Positions 1 through 10,193 of a stretch of 64,000 bases of DNA are shown one piece after another. This DNA is from an uncultured Pelagibacteraceae bacterium (lineage in GTDB: Bacteria > Pseudomonadota > Alphaproteobacteria > Pelagibacterales > Pelagibacteraceae): NCBI GenBank assembly GCA_902595595.1, contig CACJQX010000001.1:177102-241101 (forward strand), read 5' to 3'. The notes beneath the pieces were generated by a model. It did no database searches, was not told the origin of the DNA, and worked only from the letters and a program-made list of their open reading frames with translations. Within the stretch, counting starts at the first letter, position 1, and every line of letters starts with the position of its first letter. Both the position numbers and the translations under genes were made by a program.

Positions 1-810
1 ATCCTCAGTATTTGGCTTTCTATACCTTGTCCAGAAATCGAAATCTCTCTCCATTCTTGATCCTTTGGGGAAATTCTTGTTTCTATACTTTCCACTTAAA
101 TATCCACTTGCTAATGGTGAGTAAGCTAAGCAGCCAATGTTTTCTCTTATAGAAACTTCAGCTAGTCCAACTTCGTAAGATCTATTTAATAAACTATAAG
201 GATTTTGGATTGACATCATTCTTGGCAACTTTTTATCTTTGGATAACTGAAGATAATTTAAAACCCCCCAAGGGGTCTCATTTGATAAACCAACGTATCT
301 TATTTTTCCCTGATCAATATATTTATTTAACTCTGCAAGAACATCTTCAAATTTATTCCATTCATTTTCCTTATGAACATAACCAAGTCTTCCAAAATTA
401 TTTACATTTCTTTCTGGCCAATGAAGTTGATATAAATCTATATAATCAGTTTTAAGTCTTTTAAGACTGTTATTTAAAGCAGTTTCTAAGTTTGGACCTG
501 TAAAACTATTTTCTCCACTTCTTAAATAATCTCTTGCCGGACCAGCAACTTTTGTTGCAAGAATGACTTTGTCTCTTTTTTTTGTTTTTTCAAACCAGTT
601 TCCAATAATTTCTTCTGTATCACCATAGGTTTCCTTTCTTGGTGGTACTGCATATAATTCAGCAGTGTCCCAAAAGTTTACTCCTTCATCTAAAGCAAAA
701 TCCATTTGTTCAAATGCTTCAAGCTCAGTATTTTGTTCTCCCCACGTCATAGTACCGAGACAAATTGTACTCACTTTAATATTGGTATTACCTAAATTTT
801 TGTAATTCAT
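1..810 (-). CDS. Aldo/keto reductase, 3'-truncated by window edge
   Basis: Reverse-strand reading gives MNYKNLGNTNIKVSTICLGTMTWGEQNTELEAFEQMDFALDEGVNFWDTAELYAVPP..., an AKR-family N-terminus; not in the supplied ORF track because it runs off the window. Confidence 0.9.
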   Translation of the reverse strand, partial: MNYKNLGNTNIKVSTICLGTMTWGEQNTELEAFEQMDFALDEGVNFWDTAELYAVPPRKETYGDTEEIIGNWFEKTKKRDKVILATKVAGPARDYLRSGENSFTGPNLETALNNSLKRLKTDYIDLYQLHWPERNVNNFGRLGYVHKENEWNKFEDVLAELNKYIDQGKIRYVGLSNETPWGVLNYLQLSKDKKLPRMMSIQNPYSLLNRSYEVGLAEVSIRENIGCLAYSPLASGYLSGKYRNKNFPKGSRMERDFDFWTRYRKPNTED

Positions 811-889
811 TAGAAATATTAAGTTAAAATTTTGTTAATCTTTTAAGGTATCTTGAATAATTAGTAAAAGAATATATATATTACTTATT

Positions 890-1651
890 ATGGAATTTGA
901 TAAAAACGGAATACTAAATAGAGCAAAAGCAGCACAACAAACAGCTGCTGTAATGGATGAAGGTTTAAGAGCCTACATGCTAAAAGTTTATAACTACATG
1001 GCAACAGGTATATTGCTAACTGGAATAGTAGCACTATTAACATTTAAAATGTCTGTTGTTACTAATGATGCAGGTTCAATCGTTGGTTTAACGCAGATGG
1101 GGAATGCAATTTATTTATCAGGTCTTAAATGGCTTGTAATGTTAGCACCTCTAGGTATCGTTTTTTACATGAGTTTTGGAATTAATAAAATGAGTGCATC
1201 AAAGGCACAAACTACGTTTTGGGTTTTTGCAGCTTTGATGGGTCTATCATTATCTTCAATTTTATTAATTTATACTGGAATGAGTGTAACAAGAGTTTTC
1301 TTTATTACATCTGCAACATTTGGAGCGATGAGTATTTATGGATACACAACTAAAAGAGATCTTACAAAGTTTGGATCTTTTTTAATGATGGGTCTAATTG
1401 GAATAATTATAGCTTCAATTGTTAATATCTTTATGAAATCTTCTATGATGTATTTTGTGATTTCAATTTTAGGTGTTTTAATATTTGTTGGTTTAACAGC
1501 TTATGACACTCAGAAAATCAAAAATATGTATGTTGCGTCAGACTCAGGAGAGTTAATGGGCAAGAAAGCTGTAATGGGCGCTTTAACTTTATATCTAGAT
1601 TTTATCAATCTATTTATAATGTTGTTAAGATTATTTGGTCAAAGAAGATAA
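890..1651 (+). CDS. Bax inhibitor-1/YccA family membrane protein
   Basis: 253 aa, seven-TM-like, ends with ...LTAYDTQKIKNMY...ALTLYLDFINLFIMLLRLFG typical of the BI-1 family. Confidence 0.92.
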   Translation: MEFDKNGILNRAKAAQQTAAVMDEGLRAYMLKVYNYMATGILLTGIVALLTFKMSVVTNDAGSIVGLTQMGNAIYLSGLKWLVMLAPLGIVFYMSFGINKMSASKAQTTFWVFAALMGLSLSSILLIYTGMSVTRVFFITSATFGAMSIYGYTTKRDLTKFGSFLMMGLIGIIIASIVNIFMKSSMMYFVISILGVLIFVGLTAYDTQKIKNMYVASDSGELMGKKAVMGALTLYLDFINLFIMLLRLFGQRR

Positions 1652-1653
1652 AT

Positions 1654-2001
1654 TTATTTTTGAAGTTTCTTCCAGTTGGTATTTTTTAATAAAATTCTAA
1701 GATCGTAAGAATTTTTTAGTATTTTACCACTCGTATCAGTAATCAAGTATTTAAGATTTTTATTTTTAGGCTTAAAATTTTTACAAATTTTATATAGGGC
1801 ATTTTCAGTAGCATTTCTAAAAACACTAAACCCTACTTGCTTACTTGAAATACTTAAACCGTAATCTTTCCAAGAACCTTCAGAAACCATCTTGGCATAT
1901 AAGTCTAATATAATTTTTAGCTCATCTTTTTCAAAAAAATGTTTTTCTTCTATTTTATTATGGGGATTACTTACTACTAATTTTAAATTACTACGCATCA
2001 A
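1654..2001 (-). CDS. DUF2794 family protein
   Basis: 115 aa; F-x-ELKIILDLY...GSWKDYGLSI resembles the small alphaproteobacterial DUF2794 family. Confidence 0.7.
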   Translation of the reverse strand: MMRSNLKLVVSNPHNKIEEKHFFEKDELKIILDLYAKMVSEGSWKDYGLSISSKQVGFSVFRNATENALYKICKNFKPKNKNLKYLITDTSGKILKNSYDLRILLKNTNWKKLQK

Positions 2002-2542
2002 TCTTATGTTTATTAATTAATGGTACCTGAAACCCTGTAAATATTATTGTTATTGGAAGCATTCCCCATACTTTAAAATTAACCCAAAATTCTTCTGTTT
2101 GAGTTCTCCAAACAATTTCGTTTAATAAAGCAAGACCAAAGAAAAAATACATCCATCGTTTATTAAGAATTTCCCAGCCAATATCAGTCAGAGGAATAGA
2201 TTTACCCATAATTTTTTTAAGAATAGGTTCATTGGTAAAATATTTCCCAAAAAATAACGCAAGAGCAAACATAATGTTAATGATAGTTGGTTTAACGTAA
2301 ATAAATATTGGATCATTAAAGTAGATTGTTAATCCACCAAAAAAAGTAATTAAAATTCCACTTACCAAAGGCATTGGAGGAATTTTTTTTTCAAAAAACC
2401 AAACTATTGCTAATGCAACTAAAGTTGCAACTATTAGTGGAGGTATTGCTACAGATAAATTTTTATCACTATTGTAATAATAGAAAAAAAATATTGCTAA
2501 AGGACCGAAATCAGTAACAAATTTTAAAAAAGATTTATTCAC
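1991..2542 (-). CDS. yciB: Septation protein A / inner membrane-spanning protein YciB
   Basis: 183 aa; KFVTDFGPLAIFFFYY..., W-x2-LN-x-RW...LNEIVWR pattern of the IspZ/YciB family. Confidence 0.88.
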   Translation of the reverse strand: MNKSFLKFVTDFGPLAIFFFYYYNSDKNLSVAIPPLIVATLVALAIVWFFEKKIPPMPLVSGILITFFGGLTIYFNDPIFIYVKPTIINIMFALALFFGKYFTNEPILKKIMGKSIPLTDIGWEILNKRWMYFFFGLALLNEIVWRTQTEEFWVNFKVWGMLPITIIFTGFQVPLINKHKIDA

Positions 2543-2629
2543 TTAAAAGATATTAACATATTTGCCACATCACAAAACATTTATATTTTTAGCATTGATT
2601 TTTATTTCTAAATACCCATACTAAGATCA

Positions 2630-2950
2630 ATGCCAGTTCAGAAAGCTAAATTTTCAATTGGAGACATTGTAAAGCATAAACACTTTGAATTTAGAGGTGT
2701 GATTTATGATGTTGATTTTGAGTTTAATAATTCTGAAGAATGGTATCAGTCTATTCCAAAAAATGTTAGACCAAGAAAAGATCAACCATTTTATCACTTA
2801 TTAGCAGAAAATGATGAGATAACTTATGAAGCTTATGTTTCTGAGCAAAACTTGCTGATGGATGATTCTGATGAACCAATAAAACACCCATTAATTGAAG
2901 AGATTTTTTCAGGAAAAAAAGGCTCTAGTTATTTCAAGCCTTCTAATTAA
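2630..2950 (+). CDS. hspQ: Heat shock protein HspQ (hemimethylated DNA-binding YccV-like)
   Basis: 106 aa; FSIGDIVKHKHFEFRGVIYDVD...PFYHLLAE...YVSEQNL. Confidence 0.9.
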   Translation: MPVQKAKFSIGDIVKHKHFEFRGVIYDVDFEFNNSEEWYQSIPKNVRPRKDQPFYHLLAENDEITYEAYVSEQNLLMDDSDEPIKHPLIEEIFSGKKGSSYFKPSN

Positions 2951-3128
2951 GGCAACCATCATTCAACCACATTTAGCTCAAATCTAGGCCATACAAATTA
3001 GCTATATTTTTAGCATCTTCTGGTCAAGAGTGTTAAACGTTAATTTCAATCTTATTATCTCCCCTCTGCATTCTTGATCAGAAAACTATTTCATAATAGA
3101 AATCACCAAAAAAATTCTAAATTAAAAT

Positions 3129-3836
3129 ATGTTTAAACTTTTCGAACCTAACAAGATTTTCAAAATCACGTCAAAAGCACCTAAGTACGTTTTATTTTTG
3201 TTTATTGTTGTATTGAGTGTTGGTTTAGTTGAAGCATTAATCATATCACCTGAAGATTATAAACAAAGTGATGCAGTTAGGATTATGTATGTTCATGTTC
3301 CTGCCGCTTGGATTTCACTTGGAATATTTTCTTCTATAACATTTTTATCTATTTGTGGTTTTGTATTTAGAAACAAAAACTTTTTTTTAATCTCTAAAAG
3401 TTTAGCTCCTTCAGGATTTGTTTTTAATATTATTGCTTTAGTTACAGGATCAATTTGGGGAAAACCAACTTGGGGAACATGGTGGGCTTGGGATGCAAGA
3501 ATTACATCAATGTTAATATTAGCTTTGTTCTATGCAATGTATTTAATTGTATGGAGAATTTATGATAAGGAAGAAAAAGTCTATAAGATTTCAACTTTTA
3601 TAACTATTTTAGGAATTATTAATGTTCCAATTATAAAGTACTCAGTTGATTGGTGGAATACACTCCATCAACCTGCATCTATTAATATTTTGTCAAAAAG
3701 CTCAATTCATTCGTCAATGCTTTACCCATTATTGATAATGACTGCGGCATTTGCTCTTTTTTCATTGTTAATTTTCTTAATGAAATATAATACAGAACTG
3801 ATAAAAATTAAGAATAAAGGCTTAGATAGATTATGA
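3129..3836 (+). CDS. ccmC: Heme exporter protein CcmC
   Basis: WWAWDARITSML tryptophan-rich motif; start of ccm cluster. Confidence 0.95.
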   Translation: MFKLFEPNKIFKITSKAPKYVLFLFIVVLSVGLVEALIISPEDYKQSDAVRIMYVHVPAAWISLGIFSSITFLSICGFVFRNKNFFLISKSLAPSGFVFNIIALVTGSIWGKPTWGTWWAWDARITSMLILALFYAMYLIVWRIYDKEEKVYKISTFITILGIINVPIIKYSVDWWNTLHQPASINILSKSSIHSSMLYPLLIMTAAFALFSLLIFLMKYNTELIKIKNKGLDRL

Positions 3837-4060
3837 TAAATGAATTACTTTTTATGAATGGATATGCTGTGTACGTGTTATCTGCTTTTAGCTTTACCTT
3901 ATTAAGTTTCCTAGGTTTATATTTGGTAACTAAAATGCAATTTGTTAAAGAACAAAACAAATTTGTTGCTAAATTTGGATCACTTACTGCTGAGCAAGCT
4001 AATTCTGCAAAATCACAAAGAATAAATAAAGAAATTTTAGCAAACGTAACAAATAATTAA
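3833..4060 (+). CDS. ccmD: Heme exporter protein CcmD
   Basis: 75 aa single-TM protein between ccmC and ccmE, 4-bp overlap with ccmC. Confidence 0.8.
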   Translation: MINELLFMNGYAVYVLSAFSFTLLSFLGLYLVTKMQFVKEQNKFVAKFGSLTAEQANSAKSQRINKEILANVTNN

Positions 4061-4070
4061 CTTTTAAACC

Positions 4071-4490
4071 ATGTATGGTCGAAAAGTTAAATTAAGATTT
4101 CTGTTTGTAGTAATAATCTTAATTACTTTAATTCTAACAGCATTTTTGATTTTAAAATCATTAGAAGAAAATGTTGTATATTTTCAATCTCCCTCTGAAA
4201 TAAAATCACTTTCTGAAATAGATAAAAGCAAAATAAGAGTTGGAGGAATGGTTAAAAAAAACTCTATTTCCATAAGTTCAAATGAAGTTAATTTTATAAT
4301 TACAGACTTTAAAAATGAAATAAATGTTACTTACTCAGGAGCAGTACCAAATTTATTTGCTGAAGAAAAAGGGGTTGTTGCAGAAGGTTTTTTGAAAGAT
4401 AGAAACTTTTTCTCTGCAACAAAAATTTTAGCGAAGCATGATGAAAATTATATGCCACCGGAAGTAAAAGAAGCATTAGGAGAAAAATAA
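4071..4490 (+). CDS. ccmE: Cytochrome c maturation heme chaperone CcmE
   Basis: IRVGGMV..., C-terminal [13 protein letters not shown] heme-binding His motif. Confidence 0.95.
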   Translation: MYGRKVKLRFLFVVIILITLILTAFLILKSLEENVVYFQSPSEIKSLSEIDKSKIRVGGMVKKNSISISSNEVNFIITDFKNEINVTYSGAVPNLFAEEKGVVAEGFLKDRNFFSATKILAKHDENYMPPEVKEALGEK

Positions 4491-4491
4491 A

Positions 4492-6366
4492 TTGATCTAT
4501 AATCTTATCGGATATTATTCATTAGTAATAGGATTAATTATTGGATTATCAATATTTTATTTTTCATATAAAAATTTTAATAACTCAAATACTTTAGATA
4601 CCAAAATATTATCATTTACATTTTTACAATTATTTTTTGTTGTCATAAGTTTTTTGTGTTTGATTTTTTCTTTTGTTATTTCGGATTTTAGTAATGAAAC
4701 AGTATTTAATAATTCTCACACTACTAAACCATTATTTTATAAAATAAGTGGAACTTGGGGAAATCATGAAGGTAGTTTATTATTATGGTTACTTGTTTTA
4801 ACGTTATTTATTTTCTTATTTTTAGTAAGAACTAAAAATCAACCAGTAAAATACAAAATTTTAACTTTAGTTTTTCAACAAATAATAATTGTTGGTTTCT
4901 TTTTATTTTTAATCAAAACATCAAATCCATTTAATTATATTTTTCCAATACCTACTGAAGGTCTTGGATTAAACCCAATTTTACAAGATCCTGCTTTAGC
5001 AATTCATCCACCTATTTTATATTTAGGCTATGTTGGTTCTTCAATTATTTTTTCATCAGTTTTGGCAGCGACAAGTTTAAAAATTATTTCTACTGGTTGG
5101 GCATCTCATATAAAAAAATGGATCTTAATTTCATGGATATTTTTAACTTTAGGAATACTGCTTGGATCAATTTGGGCTTATTACGAATTAGGCTGGGGAG
5201 GTTTTTGGTTTTGGGATCCAGTTGAGAATGTTTCTCTAATGCCGTGGCTTGCATTAACCACTCTTTTACATTGTATTTTAGTATTAGAAAAAAAATCTAT
5301 TTTAACTTCATGGGTAATAATTCTTTCTATTGCAACATTTACATTAAGCATGTGTGGAACATTTTTAGTAAGATCAGGAATATTAAATTCAGTTCATACA
5401 TTTGCTAATGATCCTGAAAGGGGTTTATTTATTCTTGTTTTTCTATTCATTTTGATTTTTTTATCTATTTTAATTTTTTTCTTTTTTCATAAAGATAATG
5501 ACAGAAAATCTCATAGCTTTTTTTGGTTGAGCAAAGAAACTTCAATATTAATTAATAACTGGTTCATGATGTATTTTTTATCAGTTGTACTAATAGGTAC
5601 CGTTTATCCAATTTTTTTAGATGTAATTTCTTCTCAAAAAATATCTGTTGGACCTCCATTTTATCATAAGTTAATAATTCCATTTTTAATTCCATTTTTA
5701 CTTATGATGGCGATAGGTCCAAAATTAAAATGGATCAAATCTCAACTAGAAGATAAGATTTATTTAATCTCCTTTTTGATTATCTCAATTTTATTAGCAT
5801 TTTTAGTATTAAAGAATTTTAATCAAAATATTTTAATAAATACAATTTTGATATCGAGTGCGCTTTATTTATTCTTTATTACCTTGCGAGATTTTTTTGT
5901 AAAAAAATATAAAAATATTTCACAAAATATTGCTCATTTTGGATTTAGTTTACTGATCCTAAGTATTTTATTTAATAATCTATTTGCTACTGAAATTATA
6001 ACAAATCTTAAGGTTGGTGAAACTTTTGAAAATTCGAAAACCAAGATAATTTTTGAAAATGTTGATCAGAAAAAAGAAAAAAATTATAATGCTATTGTTG
6101 CGAATTTTTCTATAAGTAATTTAAATGGTGAAGAGGATAGATTTTCTCCAGAGCTGAGAATTTATAATCAACCCGTCATTGCCACAAGTGAAGCTGATAT
6201 TAAAACAACACTTATGTCAGATAAATTTATTGTAATTAATCTGGTTCAAAATCAAGATTTTTTCAATGTAAGATACCAAGTTAAACCATTTATGCTATGG
6301 ATCTGGTTATCAGTAATTCTAATATCTTTTGGAGGTATTGTTAGCTTTTTACAAAAAAGATCATGA
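4492..6366 (+). CDS. ccmF: Heme lyase CcmF (TTG start)
   Basis: 624 aa multi-TM; WGNHEGSLLLW, GWGGFWFWDPVENVSLMPW. Confidence 0.95.
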   Translation: MIYNLIGYYSLVIGLIIGLSIFYFSYKNFNNSNTLDTKILSFTFLQLFFVVISFLCLIFSFVISDFSNETVFNNSHTTKPLFYKISGTWGNHEGSLLLWLLVLTLFIFLFLVRTKNQPVKYKILTLVFQQIIIVGFFLFLIKTSNPFNYIFPIPTEGLGLNPILQDPALAIHPPILYLGYVGSSIIFSSVLAATSLKIISTGWASHIKKWILISWIFLTLGILLGSIWAYYELGWGGFWFWDPVENVSLMPWLALTTLLHCILVLEKKSILTSWVIILSIATFTLSMCGTFLVRSGILNSVHTFANDPERGLFILVFLFILIFLSILIFFFFHKDNDRKSHSFFWLSKETSILINNWFMMYFLSVVLIGTVYPIFLDVISSQKISVGPPFYHKLIIPFLIPFLLMMAIGPKLKWIKSQLEDKIYLISFLIISILLAFLVLKNFNQNILINTILISSALYLFFITLRDFFVKKYKNISQNIAHFGFSLLILSILFNNLFATEIITNLKVGETFENSKTKIIFENVDQKKEKNYNAIVANFSISNLNGEEDRFSPELRIYNQPVIATSEADIKTTLMSDKFIVINLVQNQDFFNVRYQVKPFMLWIWLSVILISFGGIVSFLQKRS

Positions 6367-6881
6367 AAAATAAAATATTACCTTTTTCAGTTATTATTAT
6401 TTTTGTAATAATATTTTTTATTTTTTTCAAAGGTTTAGAAGACTCGAAAATATACACTCCAGATGTTAATACAAAAAAAGAGATACCAGTGTTTAATACT
6501 AAAGAATTTTTTTCTGGAGAAAATATAAAATCATCAAGTATCTTTGAGCTAGATAAGGTTTATTTATTAAATATTTGGTCATCCTGGTGTGTACCATGTC
6601 GACAAGAGCATCCTTTTTTGATGAATTTAAATTTAGAGAATAAATTAAATATTATTGGGATGAATTATAAAGATAATTTAAAAAATGCAGAAAATTTTTT
6701 AAAAGAACTAGGAAACCCATATAAAGAAATTTTTATTGATTTAGATGGTACAATTGCAATTGAGTGGGGAGCATATGGGGTTCCCGAATCATTTTTAATT
6801 TATAATAATGAAATTATTAAAAAATATATTGGACCTCTTAACCAAGAATTAGTTGATGAAATTAATTTATTGATAAAATGA
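6363..6881 (+). CDS. ccmG: Thiol:disulfide interchange protein DsbE/CcmG
   Basis: Thioredoxin-like, WSSWCVPCRQEHP active site; in ccm operon. Confidence 0.93.
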   Translation: MKNKILPFSVIIIFVIIFFIFFKGLEDSKIYTPDVNTKKEIPVFNTKEFFSGENIKSSSIFELDKVYLLNIWSSWCVPCRQEHPFLMNLNLENKLNIIGMNYKDNLKNAENFLKELGNPYKEIFIDLDGTIAIEWGAYGVPESFLIYNNEIIKKYIGPLNQELVDEINLLIK

Positions 6882-7240
6882 AAGTTCTTAAATTTTTTTT
6901 AATTTTTATAATATTGTTCCCTTTAAGTAGTGTTAATGCTGAGGAAAACGATAAAAGAAATAAAATAACTAAAAATTTACGATGTCTTATATGTCAAGGT
7001 CAATCAGTTTACGATTCAGATTCTGAATTTGCAAACAGTTTAAAAATTGTGGTTGATAAAAAGCTTCAAGAAGGTCTTTCTGAAGATCAAATTTATGAAT
7101 ATTTTAAAACTAAATATGGAGAATGGATACTTTATGATCCTGGTTTAAATAAAAACACATATATTCTCTGGTTATTACCAATATTGATATTTTTAATCGG
7201 AGGTGCAATAATCTATAAAAGCTTTATAGTTAGAAAATAA
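6878..7240 (+). CDS. ccmH: Cytochrome c-type biogenesis protein CcmH (short form)
   Basis: LRCLICQGQSVYDSDSEFA motif, C-terminal TM. Confidence 0.93.
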   Translation: MKVLKFFLIFIILFPLSSVNAEENDKRNKITKNLRCLICQGQSVYDSDSEFANSLKIVVDKKLQEGLSEDQIYEYFKTKYGEWILYDPGLNKNTYILWLLPILIFLIGGAIIYKSFIVRK

Positions 7241-7250
7241 TTTATCCATA

Positions 7251-7763
7251 ATGAATTTAAAAAAATTACTAGTAAATATTTTTTTTATTATTTTTGCTTT
7301 TTCTTCAATAGCAGAAGAAAAAAATATCATAGATCAAAATAATGAACTTAACTTTTACACAGGTATGTTTGATTTTAGTGACGATGGAAAAAGATCGACA
7401 TTATTTGGTTTCCAGCATCAAAATGAAAACTTAAATAGAGATACTTTTCTTGGAAATCTGTCGCCGATAACTGGTGTCTTGATTACAGCAGATAATGCAG
7501 GTTATATTTATACTGGTGTTCAGGCACAATATAAAATTGGCTCTTTAAACTTTACACCAAGTTTTACTCCTGGATTATATCATGAGGGTGATGGAAAAGA
7601 TCTTGGGCATGTAATTGAATTTAAAAGTGAATTACAGATTTCACTAGATTTATCTACAACTAGTCAGTTTGGCTTTTCGTATAATCATATATCAAATGCT
7701 AGCTTGGGTAAGAAAAATCCTGGGGCAAATAGTTATATGTTTAATTTTTTTAAAAGCTTTTAA
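7251..7763 (+). CDS. PagL-like lipid A 3-O-deacylase / acyloxyacyl hydrolase family outer-membrane protein
   Basis: Signal peptide, beta-rich 170 aa, C-terminal FGFSYNHISNASLGKKNPGANSYMFNF like the PagL His-Ser catalytic region. Confidence 0.72.
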   Translation: MNLKKLLVNIFFIIFAFSSIAEEKNIIDQNNELNFYTGMFDFSDDGKRSTLFGFQHQNENLNRDTFLGNLSPITGVLITADNAGYIYTGVQAQYKIGSLNFTPSFTPGLYHEGDGKDLGHVIEFKSELQISLDLSTTSQFGFSYNHISNASLGKKNPGANSYMFNFFKSF

Positions 7764-7771
7764 ATAATATC

Positions 7772-8923
7772 ATGAATATAAATGACTGTTATAATTTTGA
7801 AGATTTTCGAAAATTAGCAAAAAAAAAATTACCAGCTCCTATTTTTCATTATATTGATGGTGGAGCAGATGACGAAGTCACTTTAAATAGAAATACTGAT
7901 GCCTTTAATGATTGTGATTTAGTTCCTAACATTCTTAATAGTGTTGGTGAACCAGATTTGTCCACTACTGTCTTTGGCAGAAAAATTAGTATGCCTTTAT
8001 TTTTATCTCCTACTGCAATGCAAAGTTTATATGACCCTGAGGGAGATAAAGCTTCTGCAAGAGCTGCAGAGAAGTTTGATACAATTTACAGTATGTCCAC
8101 AATGGCGTCTTTTTCAATTGAAGAGGTTGCAAATATTTCTAGCGGGCCAAAACTTTTTCAACTTTATATTCACAAAGATAAATCAATTACTGATGATTTA
8201 ATCGAAAGATGCAGTAGAGCTAATTTTGATGGAATGTGTATTACTGTTGATACACTTGTTGCTGGAAATAGAGAAAGAGATCATAGAACTGGATTTACTA
8301 CACCACCTAAATTTACTTTGGATAGTTTATTGAGTTTTGCAATGAGACCAGGATGGGTTTTCAAATATTTTACAAATAAAAAATTTGAATTAGCAAATAT
8401 AAAAAACAAAACTGATAAAGGTACTAATATTGCAAAATCAGTTATGGATTACATTAATGAACAATACGATCCAGCAATGAATTGGAAAGATGCAGAATAT
8501 TGCATAAAAAAATGGAATAAGCCTATGGCATTAAAAGGTGTAATGTCAGTAGAAGATGCTAAACGAGCAATAGATATTGGTTGTACAGCAATTATGATTT
8601 CAAATCATGGAGGAAGACAACTTGATGGATCAAGATCTCCATTTGATCAAGTTAAAGCAATTTCAGATGCAGTTGGTGATAAATTAGAAATTATTCTTGA
8701 TGGTGGTGTAAGAAGAGGAACACATGTTCTTAAAGCTTTAGCCGCAGGAGCAACTGCATGTAGTTTTGGAAAAGCATTTCTTTTTAGCTTAGGTGCTGGC
8801 GGGCAAAAAGGTGTTGAAAGACTTTTAGAAAATATGCAAAAAGAAATTAGAAGAAATATGATTTTAATGGGCTGTAAGTCTGTTAAAGATCTTGATGCGT
8901 CAAAAATAATATATAGAGATTAA
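7772..8923 (+). CDS. lldD: FMN-dependent alpha-hydroxy-acid dehydrogenase (L-lactate dehydrogenase LldD-like)
   Basis: FHYIDGGADDEVTLNRN..., SNHGGRQLDGSRSPFD active-site motif. Confidence 0.88.
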   Translation: MNINDCYNFEDFRKLAKKKLPAPIFHYIDGGADDEVTLNRNTDAFNDCDLVPNILNSVGEPDLSTTVFGRKISMPLFLSPTAMQSLYDPEGDKASARAAEKFDTIYSMSTMASFSIEEVANISSGPKLFQLYIHKDKSITDDLIERCSRANFDGMCITVDTLVAGNRERDHRTGFTTPPKFTLDSLLSFAMRPGWVFKYFTNKKFELANIKNKTDKGTNIAKSVMDYINEQYDPAMNWKDAEYCIKKWNKPMALKGVMSVEDAKRAIDIGCTAIMISNHGGRQLDGSRSPFDQVKAISDAVGDKLEIILDGGVRRGTHVLKALAAGATACSFGKAFLFSLGAGGQKGVERLLENMQKEIRRNMILMGCKSVKDLDASKIIYRD

Positions 8924-9026
8924 AATATAAGAATTTTAAGCATTTATTTGATAAATTAAACTTTTAAACTAAATAGACAAAAAACTAATTTTCGTTTAGG
9001 TTGTCGATTTTAATTTTTAAATTGTT

Positions 9027-10190
9027 ATGGAACTTGCAAAATCTTTAAATAGGCTTGGAACTGAAAGCGCTTTTTCTGTTTTAGCTGAAGCAAAAAAACT
9101 TGAAGCTCAAGGTAAACCGATGATTCATTTAGGTCTAGGTCAACCTGATTTTAAAACTCCAAAACATGTAGTTGACGCAGCAAAAAAAGCTCTAGATGAT
9201 GGACATCACGGATATGTTCTTTCGAATGGTATTTTAGAGTGTAGACAGGCGGTCACTAGATGGATAAAGAAACGTTATAGTGCAGAGGTAGACCCTGAAA
9301 GAATTATTATTATGCCAGGTGGGAAACCAACAATGCATTATGCAATTCAGTGTTTTGGTGAGCCAGGCGCGGAGATAATTCATCCAACTCCAGCTTTTCC
9401 TATTTATGAATCAATGATTAATTTTACTGGTTCTACTGCAGTGCCTTACGATCTAACTGAAGATAAAGATTTAAAGTTTAGTGCAGATAAAATTTTATCT
9501 CTAATTACCGATAAAACTAGATTATTAATTTTAATAAATCCAAATAATCCTACTGGAAGTTTTGTAGAAAAATCAGAAATAGACAAATTGGCTGAGGGTT
9601 TAAAAAAATATCCTCATGTGACTATTTTAAGTGATGAAATTTATAGTAGACAAATTTTTGATGATAAAGAAATGCCAACATTCTTTAATTATCCTGAGTT
9701 AAGAGAAAGATTAATAGTTTTAGAAGGTTGGAGTAAAGCTTACTCAATGACAGGTTGGAGACTCGGTTGGAGTTTTTGGCCAGAAAATTTAGTTGAACAT
9801 GTAAATAAATTATTAATTAATAGTGTATCATGTGTGAATGCTGCTGCTCAGTTCGCAGGTATTGCTGCCCTAGATGGACCTGATGACTCAATTGATGAGA
9901 TGATGGAAAAGTTCACATTAAGAAGAAAATTAATTCATGAAGGTTTGAATAGTTTACCTGGTGTAGAATGTAGTTTACCTGGTGGAGCGTTTTATGCATT
10001 TCCTAAAGTTATTGGAACTGGAATGGATGGTGGTGAATTTTGTAAAAGAGCTATGCATGAGGCGGGTGTTGCTATAGTTCCCGGTACAGCTTTTGGAAAA
10101 ACATGTAAAGATTATGTAAGATTTAGCTTTGCAGCCTCTCGAGATAACATTTCTAACGCATTGGAAAATATCAAAAAAATGTTAGGCTAG
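9027..10190 (+). CDS. PLP-dependent class I/II aminotransferase
   Basis: INPNNPTGSFVE, SDEIYSRQIFD, EGWSKAYSMTGWRLGW Lys motif. Confidence 0.9.
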   Translation: MELAKSLNRLGTESAFSVLAEAKKLEAQGKPMIHLGLGQPDFKTPKHVVDAAKKALDDGHHGYVLSNGILECRQAVTRWIKKRYSAEVDPERIIIMPGGKPTMHYAIQCFGEPGAEIIHPTPAFPIYESMINFTGSTAVPYDLTEDKDLKFSADKILSLITDKTRLLILINPNNPTGSFVEKSEIDKLAEGLKKYPHVTILSDEIYSRQIFDDKEMPTFFNYPELRERLIVLEGWSKAYSMTGWRLGWSFWPENLVEHVNKLLINSVSCVNAAAQFAGIAALDGPDDSIDEMMEKFTLRRKLIHEGLNSLPGVECSLPGGAFYAFPKVIGTGMDGGEFCKRAMHEAGVAIVPGTAFGKTCKDYVRFSFAASRDNISNALENIKKMLG

Positions 10191-10193
10191 GCT

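Noticed and set aside
210-455. 81-aa ORF on + strand
   Set aside because: Antisense to the aldo/keto reductase that spans 1-810 on the minus strand.
7941-8201. 86-aa + strand ORF
   Set aside because: Alternate frame inside lldD with no independent start/RBS evidence.
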